Origin: Mauremys mutica
Taxonomy: Eukaryota > Chordata > Testudines > Geoemydidae
DNA: 64,000 nt
Reading direction: 5' to 3'
Assembly: GCF_020497125.1 (NCBI RefSeq)
Contig: NC_059084.1
Coordinates: 11,249,501 to 11,313,500, forward strand
Positions 36,804 to 46,430 of this stretch are shown in pieces. The notes beneath the pieces were generated by a model. It ran no database searches. It worked only from the letters and a program-made list of their open reading frames with translations, and had not been told where the DNA came from. Made by a program: the position numbers and the translations under genes. Each line of letters starts with the position of its first letter. The first letter of the stretch is position 1.

Positions 36804-38351
36804 TGTGCTCCTGGAAGTCTTGGAACCAATTTACCTAAGTCAGGATTAATGCCTCTGCACTGATTTTGAGGCAGCATGCTGCTGCAGCCCTCTGACTAGA
36901 AGCTTGTTGCTTCACAGCCACAATCTAGCTGTAACCAGAGAGATGGATCCTAACTTTTGTCATTGAGGTCTTCAGAAACAGGGATTGGAATGGAAACATA
37001 TTTTTGTGACTGTGGAGTCGGCTCTGTGACTCCGTGAGGAGGAAAGGGTGTCGTTTTGAAAGGGATCTCTGTTAACTTTGCATTACAGACCTGGCTTCAC
37101 ACAGTGGTATTGAAGCAGCAGCTGGAAGTAGGAGGAAAACCCATTCTATATTCTCTTTCTAGTGTGCTGTTTTGTCTTTTGGGCTTGTTAAGATATTTTC
37201 CAACAAGCCCGTCTATAATATATCTGGTTCCTCAGCCCAGGGGCCATGGTAGCCCTCAAGGGCGGCTGTGCCATTGAAATAAACTGATAGCGTCTTGATA
37301 ACAAATATGCCTTTTTATATCTCATCTGAAGTCCTGGCAAATAAACTGGCATTTGCGGTGATATCTGATCCAACATAACAGTTAAACCCCAAATGAACTG
37401 TCTACTGAACTATCCTGTTTGGCAACTGTGCTGCAGCTATTTATGTAAACAACCATCAGGATGTTCTCTAAGCAGTTTAAACAAGGAGAAGGAAGGGTCT
37501 TAAATGCCTTCAGCCATAGCTCAAATAAGGGTTGTAACAGAAACTGGAGCAAAATGTGAAGACTAAATTAAAGAAGGAAAAGGTCCATAGACAAATAGCA
37601 AGAACCCTCTGGCTATCTGGGGAAGAAAGACACATGTGTGCAACACAACATGCATATGCACAAAAAGAAAACTTGCTGTTCCTATCAAGCCAATATTTCC
37701 AACTGTATGTTCAAATCATTATTAGGAATCTTTTAGTAATCTAGTTGAAATGCCAATTGCATATTTGAACTCAACAGACGGCATATGTTAATATGTTTTA
37801 ATATGTTATTAAACACTTACCCCCAAACTACTATATTAATGTCTCACTGGGAAAAACAAAAGTACATTTCTCACACTTAAAAAAACCCAAATAAAAACAA
37901 AACAAAAAACCCGCTAAAACATAAGCCAACAAGAATCTAAGTTAAACCTATTCAAATGCCATCTCAAATGACCTTTACGCCTAGGTCTTAATATCAGTTT
38001 TACAGAAGGGTAAATACATTGGTGACATCATTTACATTATTTATCATGGCAAGTCAGTGGTAGAAATGGTACTTGATTTGATCCTCTGCTTTACCTAGTT
38101 GACCATCTTCTTTAGATGAGCAAGCGACAAGCAGGAAGTTACTTTAACCAGTAGTGAATTCTGGGAAATTAAAATGTCAGGTTCTCCTCTTCAAATTGAA
38201 AGTTCATGGAACTGACTGTCTTTTACACCTTTATATATATGCACATTCACAATCCCACCCCCCCCCACCATCACTAAATGCTGTAATCATCCATCTCCAG
38301 TCGGTTAAATTCTCTCATCCAGTGCACACACAGTTGGTCCAGTGTCCTGCT
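36804..38351. other. No gene seen
   Basis: AT-rich. AAAC-rich patch near 37880-37910 and a C10-type run near 38259-38268. Confidence 0.4.
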
Positions 38352-38420
38352 TTGAGCAGGGGGTTGGACTAGATGACCTCCTGAGGTCCCTTCCAACCCT
38401 GATATTCTATGATTCTATGA
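38352..38420 (+). mobile_element. CR1 LINE 3' end with ATTCTATG tail
   Basis: GGTTGGACTAGATGACCTCC, TGAGGTCCCTTCCAACCCTG, then two ATTCTATG units (ATATTCTATGATTCTATGA). This is the diagnostic 3' terminus of sauropsid CR1 elements, which end in an 8-bp microsatellite instead of poly(A). The 5' truncation is severe; only about 69 bp are present. Confidence 0.92.
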
Positions 38421-40351
38421 AGTTAATGGGAGCCAGATGTGCAGGTCTGAGGACTGAATTTAGTCTATGGACAGAAAAGTTCAGAATGCCTAAGCGGATC
38501 AATCCTGCCTAGAAATAAGTATCAAAAACTTTCAACAATGTCCTGATAAAAATTTGCTTTCATGGTTGCCCGAAGTCTTTAAGGACCTTATCCAATGTCC
38601 ATTAAATGAAAGATTCCGATTAACTTTAGCAGCACTGGATAATGCCCAAATTGATTTCCTGGCCTACACATGTTTTCTCACCACTTTTTCCTCTTCAGCT
38701 GCATTCAGATATTCTTTTTAACAGCAGCTGGTTGCTTCACTTCAGTTCTCCTTCTTAAAGCCATTTTCAGTCATTTACAACATTTTTAAAGGGATATCAA
38801 AGGGAACTTCAGACAACCAAATGTGCAAAATATTCTTGCTACATATGCAATAATGTTTGGAGTGGTAAAAATTCAAACATTTCCCCTATCTTTCCCCAAT
38901 ACATCCTATATTTATGTTGGATGTGTGAGGCTCAGGTCTATTGGCTCAATGTCTAATGCATTTTGTATATACGGCATTATGGAAGCCTACAAAGTAGTTA
39001 TCTAGCTGTGCAATAGCTTGCTATTTCTTTTAGATACCTGGTCATGAGTCTGCAGCATGTTGTGAATGGAAGGGAAATGGATGGAATAGAGGAATTTTAA
39101 TGGTGGCAAATGAATTGCACTGAAAGTTTGAGCTTGTCAGTGCAGAAACGCATTGGACCAGATTGTGATAACCTTACTCACAACGAGAAGCGCTTTGCAC
39201 CACAAGTAGTCCTGCTGCTGGTAATGAGAGTACTGGAGTAGTAAAGTTCTACTCAATGTGAGAAAGGTATCCCAGTGTGTGCCTTGAGGAGCTGCTAGCC
39301 ATTTGTGTACAGAATGGTTTTCTCGCGGATAAAAACGACCTACTAAGTGGATTAGTCTTTGGGGCTGGGGGTCATGCGGAATGTGCGGATCTTAGCTGCC
39401 TTTTTTAGATATGAAAAATGAATCTGTTTGTTGCTTTTCTTCTTCTTTTTTACAAAAATGAAAGAGAATCCCATGTCACTCAGTCATGTCGCTTAAACCA
39501 CCTTCTCTAGAGTGTTAATTTCATGCAGAAAGAACCCCAAAGGAACCCTCTGACATGAGCCTTTTAAAGCCTGTTAACATTTCCAGCAAAACCATCTGTG
39601 AGGGCCCCCACTTGGAGTTCACTGTTTGAACGGGTTTTTAAATATCTCATGGCTTCAGCTGCTTTCTGACCTCCACAGTTTGTTTTGTACAGGAAGTTTG
39701 GAAGGAACAAAGATGTGACGTACTGCCTGTCTGTCAGACCTGCAATGTTGTGATCTCCTTTGAAGCAGCAGGATTACAAAGTGCTTTGATGCAATGGTAG
39801 ATCAGTGATGAATACAGATTGGGTAGTGGCAATATGGTTTAGTTTATTTGCTGTAGAAACATCTTTTTTCTTAGCAGGCCTTTCCTCTTTGAAACAAGAG
39901 AAATAGATACCTTTTCACTAATAATACGCTGGCCTGCCCTGAATAACAATGAGATGTGAACTAGATGGTCCTGGAATATACTTACCTCTTGCAATACTAA
40001 TGTGATTGGAGTACATTCCTTGTGGTTGGTCACTGACATTTGGAATAAAGCAGACATAGGGTTTCATAACGTGACTCCTATGGCATGCAATTTGGTGCAG
40101 CCCCTCCCCGTATGTACACATTGGAACACTAACACCTGCATACATGTGTGATAGATTCAAACAACTACGCACACGGGAAAGGAGATTGTTCACACACACA
40201 CATTCTATTTGAACAAATGTGTAGAAAGTCTGTCAGCTCTATGTGCACGTGTTAGAATATTTCAGCTGTGTGGGATGCTGCTAGTGCCTCACAAGTGTGT
40301 GCACAGAACTGGAAACTAGCTTTAAACCCCCCTCCATCTGTTGCTCTCATA
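38421..40351. other. No gene seen
   Basis: No repeat family recognised. CACACACACACA near 40191-40202 is a short CA run. Confidence 0.4.
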
Positions 40352-40479
40352 TTGTTGTTGTTTATTATTAATGATATTACAGTAGTTCCTAGAAGTCTCG
40401 GATCAGGGCCTGATTGTGCTAAGTACCATACACACATAGACACCACTCATCCAGAGAGCTTACACTATAAAGGTACAAG
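40352..40479 (-). mobile_element. MIR1_Amn-type CORE-SINE, part 1 (split by an LTR)
   Basis: TTGTTGTTTATTATTAATGA, ACAGTAGTTCCTAGAAGTCT, GATCAGGGCCTGATTGTGCT and GAGAGCTTACACTATAAAGG. The expected continuation, ACAAGACAGACAAAGG, appears only after the insertion, at 41175. Confidence 0.8.
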
Positions 40480-41174
40480 TATGATGGGGGTTTATAGACC
40501 CCACACAGAGATTAACGGAATGACCCCGGAGCAGTACAGGCCAAGAGGGTCCCACCCCTCAGCGGAGCGTACTCCAGATGGACAATCTGCTCAGACAGGG
40601 ACTCTGACAGTCAAGCTGGAGGAGAGAGTGAATGTGAGGCTGTCCAAAGGGAGGATGCCAGTTTATAGCTTCTGGGGACAGAGTGATTGATCCACAGGAC
40701 TGTGGGGAAGACCCCAACTCAGAGTAGGGGCCTGGCCTGCTTCCCTCCCCTGCTGCCTGCTGAGGGAGAATAACAGAACACTGGGGAGAGAACTGGGGAA
40801 CACTTATTTGACCAACTGAGCTGCTGAGATGGGCTGGGAACTCCTCACTGGGCAGATGGGGGCTGTGATCACACCCCAAACTGAAGAGAGAACAGGGAGG
40901 TAGGAAGCAACCCAGAGGAGACTTGTCAGATGTACCAGGAAGAGGCAACTGAGACACTCCTCGCCTCTCCTCCTTGGGCCCAGGTCTCTTTACTTTTTCC
41001 ACCACTACTGCCATGTTGGGAGAACTATGCCACACTGGGGAATGACACAGTGCAGCTTGGTCACTAGGCCCGCTGACTGTCAGGCTAGCTCATCCCAGTA
41101 CTGTAGGGGTGAAAGTTCTCTAGAGCCATGGCTTGCCTACTAGGCCTGCTGGTCTCTGAGTGACATCTGCTACA
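40480..41174 (+). mobile_element. Solo LTR (695 bp) with 5-bp target duplication
   Basis: Bounded by perfect ACAAG repeats (40475-40479 and 41175-41179), the duplication size of many LTR-retroelement integrases. It begins TATGATGGGGGTTTATAG (a TG-to-TA change from the TGTGATGGGG start of related units) and ends CTGCTACA. No gag, pol or second LTR is present, so it is the product of LTR-LTR recombination. A 158-codon antisense frame inside (40559-41035) is the longest in the region but shows no family features. The start resembles those of the units at 45703 and 57793. Confidence 0.75.
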
Positions 41175-41345
41175 ACAAGACAGACAAAGGATGGTAGAAA
41201 GTGAAATACTAGTATCCTCATTTTACAGCTGGGATCAGCGGCAAAGCGAGATTAAGTTATTTGTCCACGGTCATGTAGGATGGTTTGTGTCAGAGTCAGG
41301 AATTGAGCCCAGATCTCCTGAGCCCTACTTTTGTGCCTTAAACAC
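41175..41345 (-). mobile_element. MIR1_Amn-type CORE-SINE, part 2
   Basis: ACAAGACAGACAAAGGATGG, CCTCATTTTACAGCTGGGAT, GAGATTAAGTTATTTGTCCA and GAATTGAGCCCAGATCTCCT complete the SINE begun at 40352. Together the two parts form one near-full-length copy. Confidence 0.8.
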
Positions 41346-42147
41346 AAGACCATCTTTCTTCTCTCCTGCACGGAGTGTTATATTGTGGTGATGAAGGATG
41401 GCTAGTTTCCCATGTAAAACTTGTCCATTTCTGATTTGCTGTGGTGAACGTTTATGGCCATTTTTGAGGTGCTTTCAGATGCTTGAGAACTATATTCTTG
41501 ATGTTTATGGGGAGGAGAGTTTCCCAAATGTTTGGGCTAATTCAGAGCATATGCCATGAAAGGCTCAAGGATCCTTCAGGAAAATGTGTTATCATGTATA
41601 CATGTAAATTAACTTGCAGTTATTATTACTGCTAGCACAATATTTATACTGTATTGTATTTTGTAAGCTTTAGGTTTAGCTCATCAAGTCCAGGCCATAG
41701 AAACTTTTTTCAAAATTCTTGTACAGTCACAATATATCGGTGTTTAAAGCTACAAGTAGTAACATGGTATTGAAATCCTTACCATATTGAACTATATGTA
41801 TATATATGCAAAAGTATGGTTATGGTAGGCATCAGCAGCAGGTGCTTATTTAGACATAGTCTGCTAAATTCTTTGTCTCGGCCTGTGAGCAAGTTTTGAC
41901 TGTTGGGAAGAGATGGTGGCTGTGTTGTTAGCTTTGCATTATGCAAGGTTTTGGTGTAGAGGCAGCTTGGTGGGAGAGGGACCTGTGTGAGCAGAAGGGA
42001 AGGTTGCTCTGTGCCTTGGGTCAGATTGGAGTTATTTCTGGAGATAGAGATGCTCTCTGGGAACCAGGCACTGGTATAGGGCTGAGATTCCTGGGGGAAG
42101 GGATTGCTCTGTATAATGTTTGACCATCTCATTGCAGGATTGGTGTT
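41346..42147. other. No gene seen
   Basis: Unassigned. The 165-codon minus-strand frame at 41779-42276 crosses the border of the next element and is rejected as a gene. Confidence 0.4.
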
Positions 42148-42877
42148 TAGGGTTGCCAACTCTCTAATCACACAAAACCGAACACCCTTGGCCTGCCCCC
42201 TGCCATGCCCCTTTCCCAAGTTCTTGTCCCTGCCCAACACCCTGCTCACTCCATCTCCCCTCCCTCCATCACTCACTCTCCCCCAGGCTGGGACAGAGGG
42301 TTGGGGTGTGTGCTTCAGAGTGGGGATGGTGATGAGGGGTTTGGGGTGCAGGAGGGGGCTTCGGGCTGAGGCCGAGGGGTTTAGACTGTGGGAGGGAGCT
42401 CAGGGCTGACGCAGGGTGTTGGGGTGTGGGAGGGAGTGAGGGCTCTGGCTGGGTGTGTGTGTTCTGGGGTGGGGCTGGGGACGAGGGGTTTGGGGTGCAG
42501 GAGGGGGCTCTGGGCTGGAGCAGGGGGTTGGGGTGTCATAGGGGGTGTGGGCTCTGGGAAGGAGTTTGGGTGTGGGAGGGGGTTCTGACCTGGGGAAGGG
42601 GGTTGAGGTGTGGGAGGGCTTTGGGGTGCTGGCTCCAGCTGGGCAGTGTTTACCTCAGGAGGCTCCCAGAAGTGGCCAGCATGTCTGGCTCCTAGGCGGA
42701 GGAGTCAGGGGGCTCTGTGAGCTGCCTGCACCTGTAGACGCCACCCCCGCAGCTCCCATTGGCTGTGGTTCCTGCTGCACCACTGACTGGACTTTTAGTG
42801 GCCCGGTCAGACCGGAGCCATCCGGGTCCATTTTCAACCAGGAGTTTCTGTCCAAAACCAGACACCTGGCAACCCAA
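42148..42877. mobile_element. Long TIR element (TAGGGTTGCCAACT ... CCTGGCAACCC)
   Basis: The left end TAGGGTTGCCAACTCTCTAA and the right end ACACCTGGCAACCCAA are inverted. CAAAACCGAACACCCTTGGC near the left and TCCAAAACCAGACACCTGGC near the right add to the palindromic ends. The middle is a G-rich tandem region (42290-42640), and CAGCTCCCATTGGC lies near the right side. From memory this is a large non-autonomous element of turtles. A duplication is not visible: TTGGTGTT on the left and CAGCTGTC on the right do not match. Confidence 0.7.
42290..42640 (+). repeat. G-rich degenerate tandem repeat inside the TIR element
   Basis: Irregular units of about 20-60 bp built on GGGGTTTGGGGTGCAGGAGG and GGGGTTGGGGTGTGGGAGGG. 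The plus strand carries dozens of G3-G6 runs. Overlapping glycine-rich frames are artefacts of this composition. Confidence 0.8.
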
Positions 42878-43134
42878 CAGCTGTCTATGTGTAAATAAAG
42901 CAAGTTACACTTCTAAGATACTCATACTCCATGTTACTGATTTCTCCTCCATTTTGTAGCTGACTTGAAAGGCCCTGGACATCTGCTACCACTACCCAAA
43001 AATGCGGCAGTGGTCAGAATGGGACATTAGGGATAGAAGAAGGGGCAAAACCGTATAGGTCAGATCCTGTGCTGGTGCAAGCTGGCGTTTACACCAGCTG
43101 AGGACTGGCTCCATATTTTAATATTACTCTCTAT
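42878..43134. other. Short spacer with foldback remnant
   Basis: GGTCAGATCCTGTGCTGGTG, then CGTTTACACCAGCTGAGGA at 43058-43105, resembles the GTAAATCAGC foldbacks. No gene. Confidence 0.35.
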
Positions 43135-43194
43135 CTAGCTAATAGAGAGACAAGGTGAGTGAGGTAATATCTTTTATTGAACCATGTTCTGTTG

Positions 43195-43888
43195 CTTTAC
43201 CTTGATGTGACATTGGATAGGTCATTAACATACTGCAACTGCTTGAGGAAGACGGCAGCCAAAGTCAGTACTCAGAAAACCTGCTCAGAAATTTGGCCAG
43301 TTCAACCTGGGGTGTGAGTGCCTGGATGCTTTGAACATCCCCTCTGCTAGTCAACAGCAGACTCTGGTGTTTCTCATCTCACACGAGGCTGGTCGATGTA
43401 GAGTTTAACAAGCTATGTGTATTGTTACCGGGACTTTACGTGCAAATCTGTTGCCATGGCTACTGATACTTATTGACATAGCACCACCCCACATTCGCTG
43501 TGAGGCCTCTTTCATGCTCAGCGGCGGCTACAGGCACCAGGGTGGCAAGCTGCAGGGGGTGCCCTGCTGGTCCCTGCGAGGGCGGCAGGCAGGCAGCCTT
43601 TGGCGGTGCTCCTGAGGGAGGTCCGCCGGTCCCACGGATTTGGCGGTAATTCGGCGGCGGGTATGCCGAAGCTGCGGGACCAGCAGACCTCCCACAGGCA
43701 AGCCGCCGAAGGCTGCCTGACTGCCATGCTTGGAGCAGCAAAAATGCTAGAGCCGCCCCTGCTCATGCTGCTGGCCAAGATCCTTGAGAATAGCGACCTG
43801 CCTTTGTATACAGACCTCTTCAACCACTTGCCTGCTCACCTGTCTTCTAATCTAGATGCCCTTTTATGGTCATTTACAGTGGCTGATT
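43195..43888 (+). pseudogene. Non-CR1 LINE (Jockey/I-like) ORF2 C-terminal fragment
   Basis: The plus strand gives YLDVTLDRSLTY and LRKTAAKVSTQ (about 43198-43270), then, after frame breaks, LVDV-like sequence near 43392, and CIVTGTLRANLLPWLL with DIAPPHIRCEASFML (43418-43519). After skipping the hAT and one copy of its duplication it continues with LLAKILENSDLPLYTDLFNH and ends near a stop at 43888. YLGVTLDRxLxY, RIVTGTLRxTPxxWLPVL and NIAPPHIRR are blocks I associate with the region after the reverse-transcriptase domain in Jockey/I-type LINEs. Several stops upstream of 43415 show it is dead. The clade assignment is from memory and could be wrong. Confidence 0.6.
43519..43761. mobile_element. 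GC-rich palindromic hAT-type MITE, copy 3
   Basis: The ends CAGCGGCGGCTACAGGCA and TAGAGCCGCCCCTG are diverged versions of those at 17560-17811. The flanks TTCATGCT (43511-43518) and CTCATGCT (43762-43769) match at 7 of 8. It splits the reading frame of the LINE fragment around it and so postdates it. Confidence 0.85.
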
Positions 43889-44092
43889 AGTCACTGGGTC
43901 AATGGGACCCATGCCCAGGGGCCCCAAACAATTGGGGGCCTCCAGAAAAATGGGCACCCTGGTTCCCCAACCCGCTCTGCCTGTCCGGCACTCCTGTCCA
44001 GCAACACCCCAACCCCGCTCCCTGGCAGGAACATGGACAGGTGGAGTGGGGCTTTCCCTGAACAAGTGTCGGACTGGCTTTGAGAAGCACTG
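43889..44092. mobile_element. hAT MITE remnant
   Basis: The right end GTCGGACTGGCTTTGAGAAG and CACTG, preceded by GGGGCTTTCCCTGAACAAGT, matches the right end of the family at 58482-58814. The left part (ATGCCCAGGGGCCCC and beyond) is rearranged and no left terminus or duplication is found. Confidence 0.5.
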
Positions 44093-44194
44093 CAATAGAA
44101 GGTATTACCTCGCTCATCTTGTCTCTTTCATATCCTGGGACCAACATGGCTACAGCAACACAGCAAACAACAATGGAAGCTAGCTAGCTAATAG

Positions 44195-44594
44195 TGATTT
44201 ATGTAGAATTAAACTCCACTTGCGTAAGTTGTTTATCAGTTGCTCTATAAATTTAATAATCATTTAGTGTGTTGATGAGTCAGTACTGGCTGAAAACATT
44301 ACTAGTTCTTTTATGTGTGCAGGTGTTTTTGCATTACCGTAGTAGGACTTCAGGAAATCAACAAGTCTCTCATATGACATTTTTTATTTCCTGTGAAAGA
44401 TTTGTGCGAATCATGAAAACAAAATAAATAAAAGCATTTTCTCTTCTGATCCCAAGCAAGCAAACAAGTAAGCAAGTGGGACTGGGATAGTCAGCAGGAG
44501 ATACTGTAGGTTTTAAAATGCAAAATCTTTATATTGGTGCTTTACTATTAAGTAAAGAGCACAACCAATAGGGGTGCTTATTTGAATATATTGA
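44195..44594. other. No gene seen
   Basis: AT-rich spacer. Confidence 0.4.
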
Positions 44595-44680
44595 GCCAGA
44601 TCCTCAGGTGATGTAAATCAGCATAGCTCCATCAAAGCCAATGGGGCTATGCTGATTTACACCATCTGAGGATCTGACCC
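44595..44680. repeat. Near-perfect foldback, GTAAATCAGCATAGCTCC arms
   Basis: CCAGATCCTCAGGTGATGTA and AATCAGCATAGCTCC on the left are complementary to GGGGCTATGCTGATT and TACACCATCTGAGGATCTGA on the right, with a centre ATCAAAGCCAAT. Arms of about 36 bp with few mismatches make this the best-preserved member of the group; the copies at 27722 and 62420-62480 are diverged. Confidence 0.75.
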
Positions 44681-45697
44681 AATAGTGTGAGTTCTCAAAA
44701 GCACGGAATATCATATATCATTGCATTTAAGCCTTGGGGAGTGAATTTCCAAAGGTGGAGGCTCCAGTCTGTGTACTCATGAATGCATGTACAATTATGG
44801 TATTTGGAAATGGGAGCATTTGCTTAACAGCTTGAAAGTGGAAATATATTTGAATGAAATTGGTTCCATTTTCTTCTAAAGATGGTGCGATTTTCTTAAA
44901 TTTTGAAATTTCAGATATCTTTGGGAGCAAATGAATTTGCATAAAATGCATAGAGTGTTGCAAGAACCATTCAGCAGCATACACAGCATCTTAGCTTGGG
45001 AAGCGGAAAAATAAGAAAAAGTGAGACACAATTAGCTTCCTGAGGCTGCCCCTCTTCACTGTATCCAAACATAGCCCAGAATCAGGACCATGGTATTCTG
45101 TCACCTGCTGGCTTAGCTCCATATTCTGTTTTCAGTTACACTTGTGCAGTGGGGTGATTTCAATGATCTAGGTAAAGGCAGAATTTGGCTCCCAGAACTT
45201 GCAAGCTGTGTACTTCTCCTCAGTTCTAATTCATTTCAATCATTCTCTTTTCCATTTCACTTTGGCATCAATGCAGGTGTTACCAGAGCCATCTTAAATT
45301 GTGCATCTGCCAATCCCAGAGTAAAGCAAACGCCAGTGTCCCCTAGGTATGCCGCTTCTACATGGAAGAAATAATGGAGACACCATATGCTGAGGACTTC
45401 AAAAACCATACATCCACATTTTGCTCTCAAACTATAGCATGTGACTGCAAGACTTAGGCAATGTAAGTCCATTCTGAAAGATGCTTCTTGTTACTATTTT
45501 TTCTTTTCCTGTTGACAGCTCTGTTATTCAGTATGTTCTCATTAGAAAAATCAAATCAACAGCTATTTCTAACAACATAATGGAAAGTGAACAATCCCAT
45601 TTGTTTCATGAGATTCTGACTACTCATACCTGCTCTGGGCTGGCATAAAGTTTCACATTAAGATGCTCCTTAAAATAACCATTCTGTTGATCCGTTT
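44681..45697. other. No gene seen
   Basis: No repeat or coding signal supported. The 76-codon frame at 45144-45374 is not recognised. Confidence 0.4.
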
Positions 45698-45702
45698 ATG
45701 CC

Positions 45703-46425
45703 TGTGTTGGGGTGTTCACCACATACCAGCCTGGACAGGGTTAGTGTGGCTAAGAAAATGTTCTGTCACCTGATAGGCCACACCTGAAGAAGAGTTAGGC
45801 TTGATAGGCAAGCATGACTGAGGATGAAGCCCAGCTGGGTAGCAGCAGGCAGGGCTGCTCTAAGGCCAGGAAATGAGGCCAGAAGGGGTTGCAGTATGGA
45901 TGCCTGCAGTCACTCATTGGGATTAGAGAAGGAAAAAAGAGGAAAGTCAGGGAGTAGAAGTCCTGGGTTCCTGGTCCTAAAGGAAGGGTTTACCCCCGGG
46001 GGGCAGACAGGGGTGGAGAAAGAAGCCTGATAGAATAAGAAGCAGCCCAGGGAAATGGCAGCAGGGTTTTGGGATAGAACAGACTTGGGCTGCTGAAAGT
46101 AGGGTCCCTGGGCTGGAAGCTGGAATATTAGACAGGCCCAGATTCCCCTACCCACATACTGGGGATGTGGCATAGCCTTGAGTTGGAGGAGTGCCGGGAA
46201 CAATACCTGTCAGCCAGTCCAGTGAGACTTTGAGTACCCTGGAAGGGGAAACCACATAGTGACCTGGCTGGAGGGCTGAATCGCAAAGAGAGAGAACTGC
46301 AACTCCTGACGTGTGAGAAGAGCCACAGCGTGAACGAGAGACAGAAGGGGGCATCAGACCGAGCGAAGCGAGTCCCTAGACGCAGCCACGAGGAGGCACC
46401 TGAACGGTGAGCAAACCCCATGATG
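45703..46425 (+). mobile_element. Solo LTR-like unit (723 bp) with 5-bp flanking repeat
   Basis: Starts TGTGTTGGGGTGTTCACCAC and carries GTTAGTGTGGCTAAGAAAAT, AAGCAGCCCAGGGAAATGGC, GGGCTGCTGAAAGTAGGGTC and CTTTGAGTACCCTGGAAGGG, all of which I know from turtle LTRs. ATGCC lies at 45698-45702 and 46426-46430. The right terminus reads CATGATG instead of a canonical CA. No internal coding region. Open frames of 97 and 130 codons on the minus strand are antisense to the LTR and rejected. Confidence 0.65.
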
Positions 46426-46430
46426 ATGCC

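Larger units (their letters stand above)
43146..44183. mobile_element. Composite Penelope-type insertion between perfect 11-bp repeats
   Basis: CTAGCTAATAG occurs at 43135-43145 and again at 44184-44194. Just inside the left repeat is the Penelope-like arm AGAGACAAGGTGAGTGAGGT and AATATCTTTTATTGAACC (to about 43194). Just inside the right one is the opposite arm, CAATAGAAGGTATTACCTCG to GGGACCAACATGGCTACAGC (from 44093). These are the two arms found in the 202-204 bp hairpins at 24158 and 29961, with 11-12 bp duplications there too. Between the arms lie a non-CR1 LINE fragment (43195-43888), a complete hAT MITE (43519-43761) and a hAT remnant (43889-44092). Whether the LINE piece came in with the Penelope unit or later cannot be told from this copy alone. 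Confidence 0.65.

Noticed and set aside
40559..41035. 158-codon minus-strand frame, among the longest in the window
   Set aside because: Fully antisense inside a solo LTR; proline/serine-rich without motifs.
41779..42276. 165-codon minus-strand frame
   Set aside because: Crosses the border of the TIR element at 42148 and shows no domain; open by chance and by C-rich composition on that strand.
42360..42640. Regular G-rich units that could suggest a CRISPR-like or coding repeat
   Set aside because: Units are irregular without unique spacers, and the region is inside a eukaryotic TIR element.
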